Source of the DNA: Sedimentisphaerales bacterium
GTDB taxonomy: Bacteria > Planctomycetota > Phycisphaerae > Sedimentisphaerales > Anaerobacaceae
DNA length: 6,719 nucleotides
Reading direction: 5' to 3'
Assembly: GCA_030630905.1 (NCBI GenBank)
Contig: DAOVMB010000136.1
Location: forward strand, 1-6,719
The translations under genes and the position numbers were made by a program. The first letter of the stretch is position 1. Every line of letters begins with the position of its first letter. Under the pieces are notes generated by a model. That model saw only the letters and a program-made list of their open reading frames with translations. It made no database searches and was not told the origin of the DNA. Shown here one piece after another: positions 6,354 through 6,719 of this stretch.

Positions 6354-6719
6354 GAAAGTTACAGGGAAATCCGAAAAAAGTCTCGAAAGTCAAGAAAACA
6401 GATTGAGTCAATGCGAACGGTCGTAGTCGAAAAGCCCATTTCCCGGCCGGGAGACGGGACATGGAGAACTTATATTATGTTGCTTAAGGGCAGGTTTTTT
6501 ATCTGGCGATTCATAAATATTGCCGATGTTGGTGAAACGATTTTCTGCTCAAGAGGCGTTTCTGTCTATATAGGTATTGAAGTGATTATCAGACCTAAAT
6601 GGCAATGTAACAAAAGCGGCGTTTGGGCATTATGTTTATATCGAATGTAATGCTTTTATGGCGGCAAAAAAAGTTAAGCGGACATGGCATTAAACCGATA
6701 AATTTCATCGTATGAAAGC
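6354..6719. other. Region without a convincing gene
   Basis: These 366 bases lie upstream of the - strand promoter. The only sizeable open frame runs on the + strand from 6285 or 6327 to 6650, but it has no ribosome binding site, spans the opposite-strand promoter and resembles no family I know. A perfect 12-base palindrome, TCCCGGCCGGGA, sits at 6441-6452. No tRNA, terminator or array was seen. The neighbouring gene on the right presumably begins or ends outside the window. Confidence 0.5.

Noticed and set aside
6441..6452. Perfect 12-base palindrome TCCCGGCCGGGA.
   Set aside because: It is short, with no second copy or obvious partner here, about 90 bases upstream of the promoter; an operator role cannot be supported.
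6285..6650. A + strand open frame of 121 codons (or 107 from ATG 6327), divergent from the secreted-protein gene.
   Set aside because: It has no Shine-Dalgarno sequence at either start, overlaps the -10 element and leader of the opposite gene, and its translation resembles no family I know. It is most simply a chance open frame.
6623..6651. Possible + strand promoter, TTGGGC and TGTAAT separated by 17 bases.
   Set aside because: The -35 matches consensus at only half its positions, and no gene start lies close downstream in the window.
6695..6712. Near-palindrome CGATAAATTTCATCG at the right edge.
   Set aside because: It is AT-rich and short, and could easily arise by chance; nothing around it gives it a role.

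Overview
The window looks like a piece of an anaerobic bacterial chromosome. It carries three recognisable protein genes: two on the + strand (a pyruvate:ferredoxin oxidoreductase cut off by the left edge, then a small lipoprotein) and one convergent gene on the - strand (a large secreted protein of unknown function). The single-chain PFOR points to fermentative or other anaerobic pyruvate metabolism. The lipoprotein and the Met- and Ala-rich secreted protein indicate a cell envelope with an extracytoplasmic compartment. The style of these two unknown proteins, together with GC-rich palindromes embedded in coding sequence, reminds me of anaerobic Planctomycetes (Phycisphaerae-type). That placement is an impression, not a demonstrated result.

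Layout. Positions 1-3465 (+) encode PFOR without roughly its first 40 residues. A 24-base gap containing AGGAGG leads to a 294-residue lipoprotein at 3490-4374 (+), probably co-transcribed with PFOR. Positions 4381-4417 form a hairpin followed by a T-run, closing the + strand unit and lying between the converging genes. Positions 4446-6263 (-) encode a 605-residue exported protein with an ideal Shine-Dalgarno sequence and, about 80 bases upstream of its start codon, an extended -10 promoter. From there to 6719 I see no convincing gene.

How the parts relate. PFOR acts in the cytoplasm, converting pyruvate and CoA to acetyl-CoA, CO2 and reduced ferredoxin. The lipoprotein and the secreted protein are envelope proteins with no visible mechanistic link to PFOR, so the adjacency may only reflect shared transcription.

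The most unusual material is inside the lipoprotein gene. A long imperfect hairpin overlaps the signal-peptide codons. A perfect 20-base GC-rich palindrome sits in frame just after the lipobox cysteine. Two further sites in the same gene and frame resemble that palindrome's flanks or one arm. This looks like short palindromic repeats spreading into coding sequence. I do not see a defence system, mobile element with a transposase, CRISPR array or RNA gene here.
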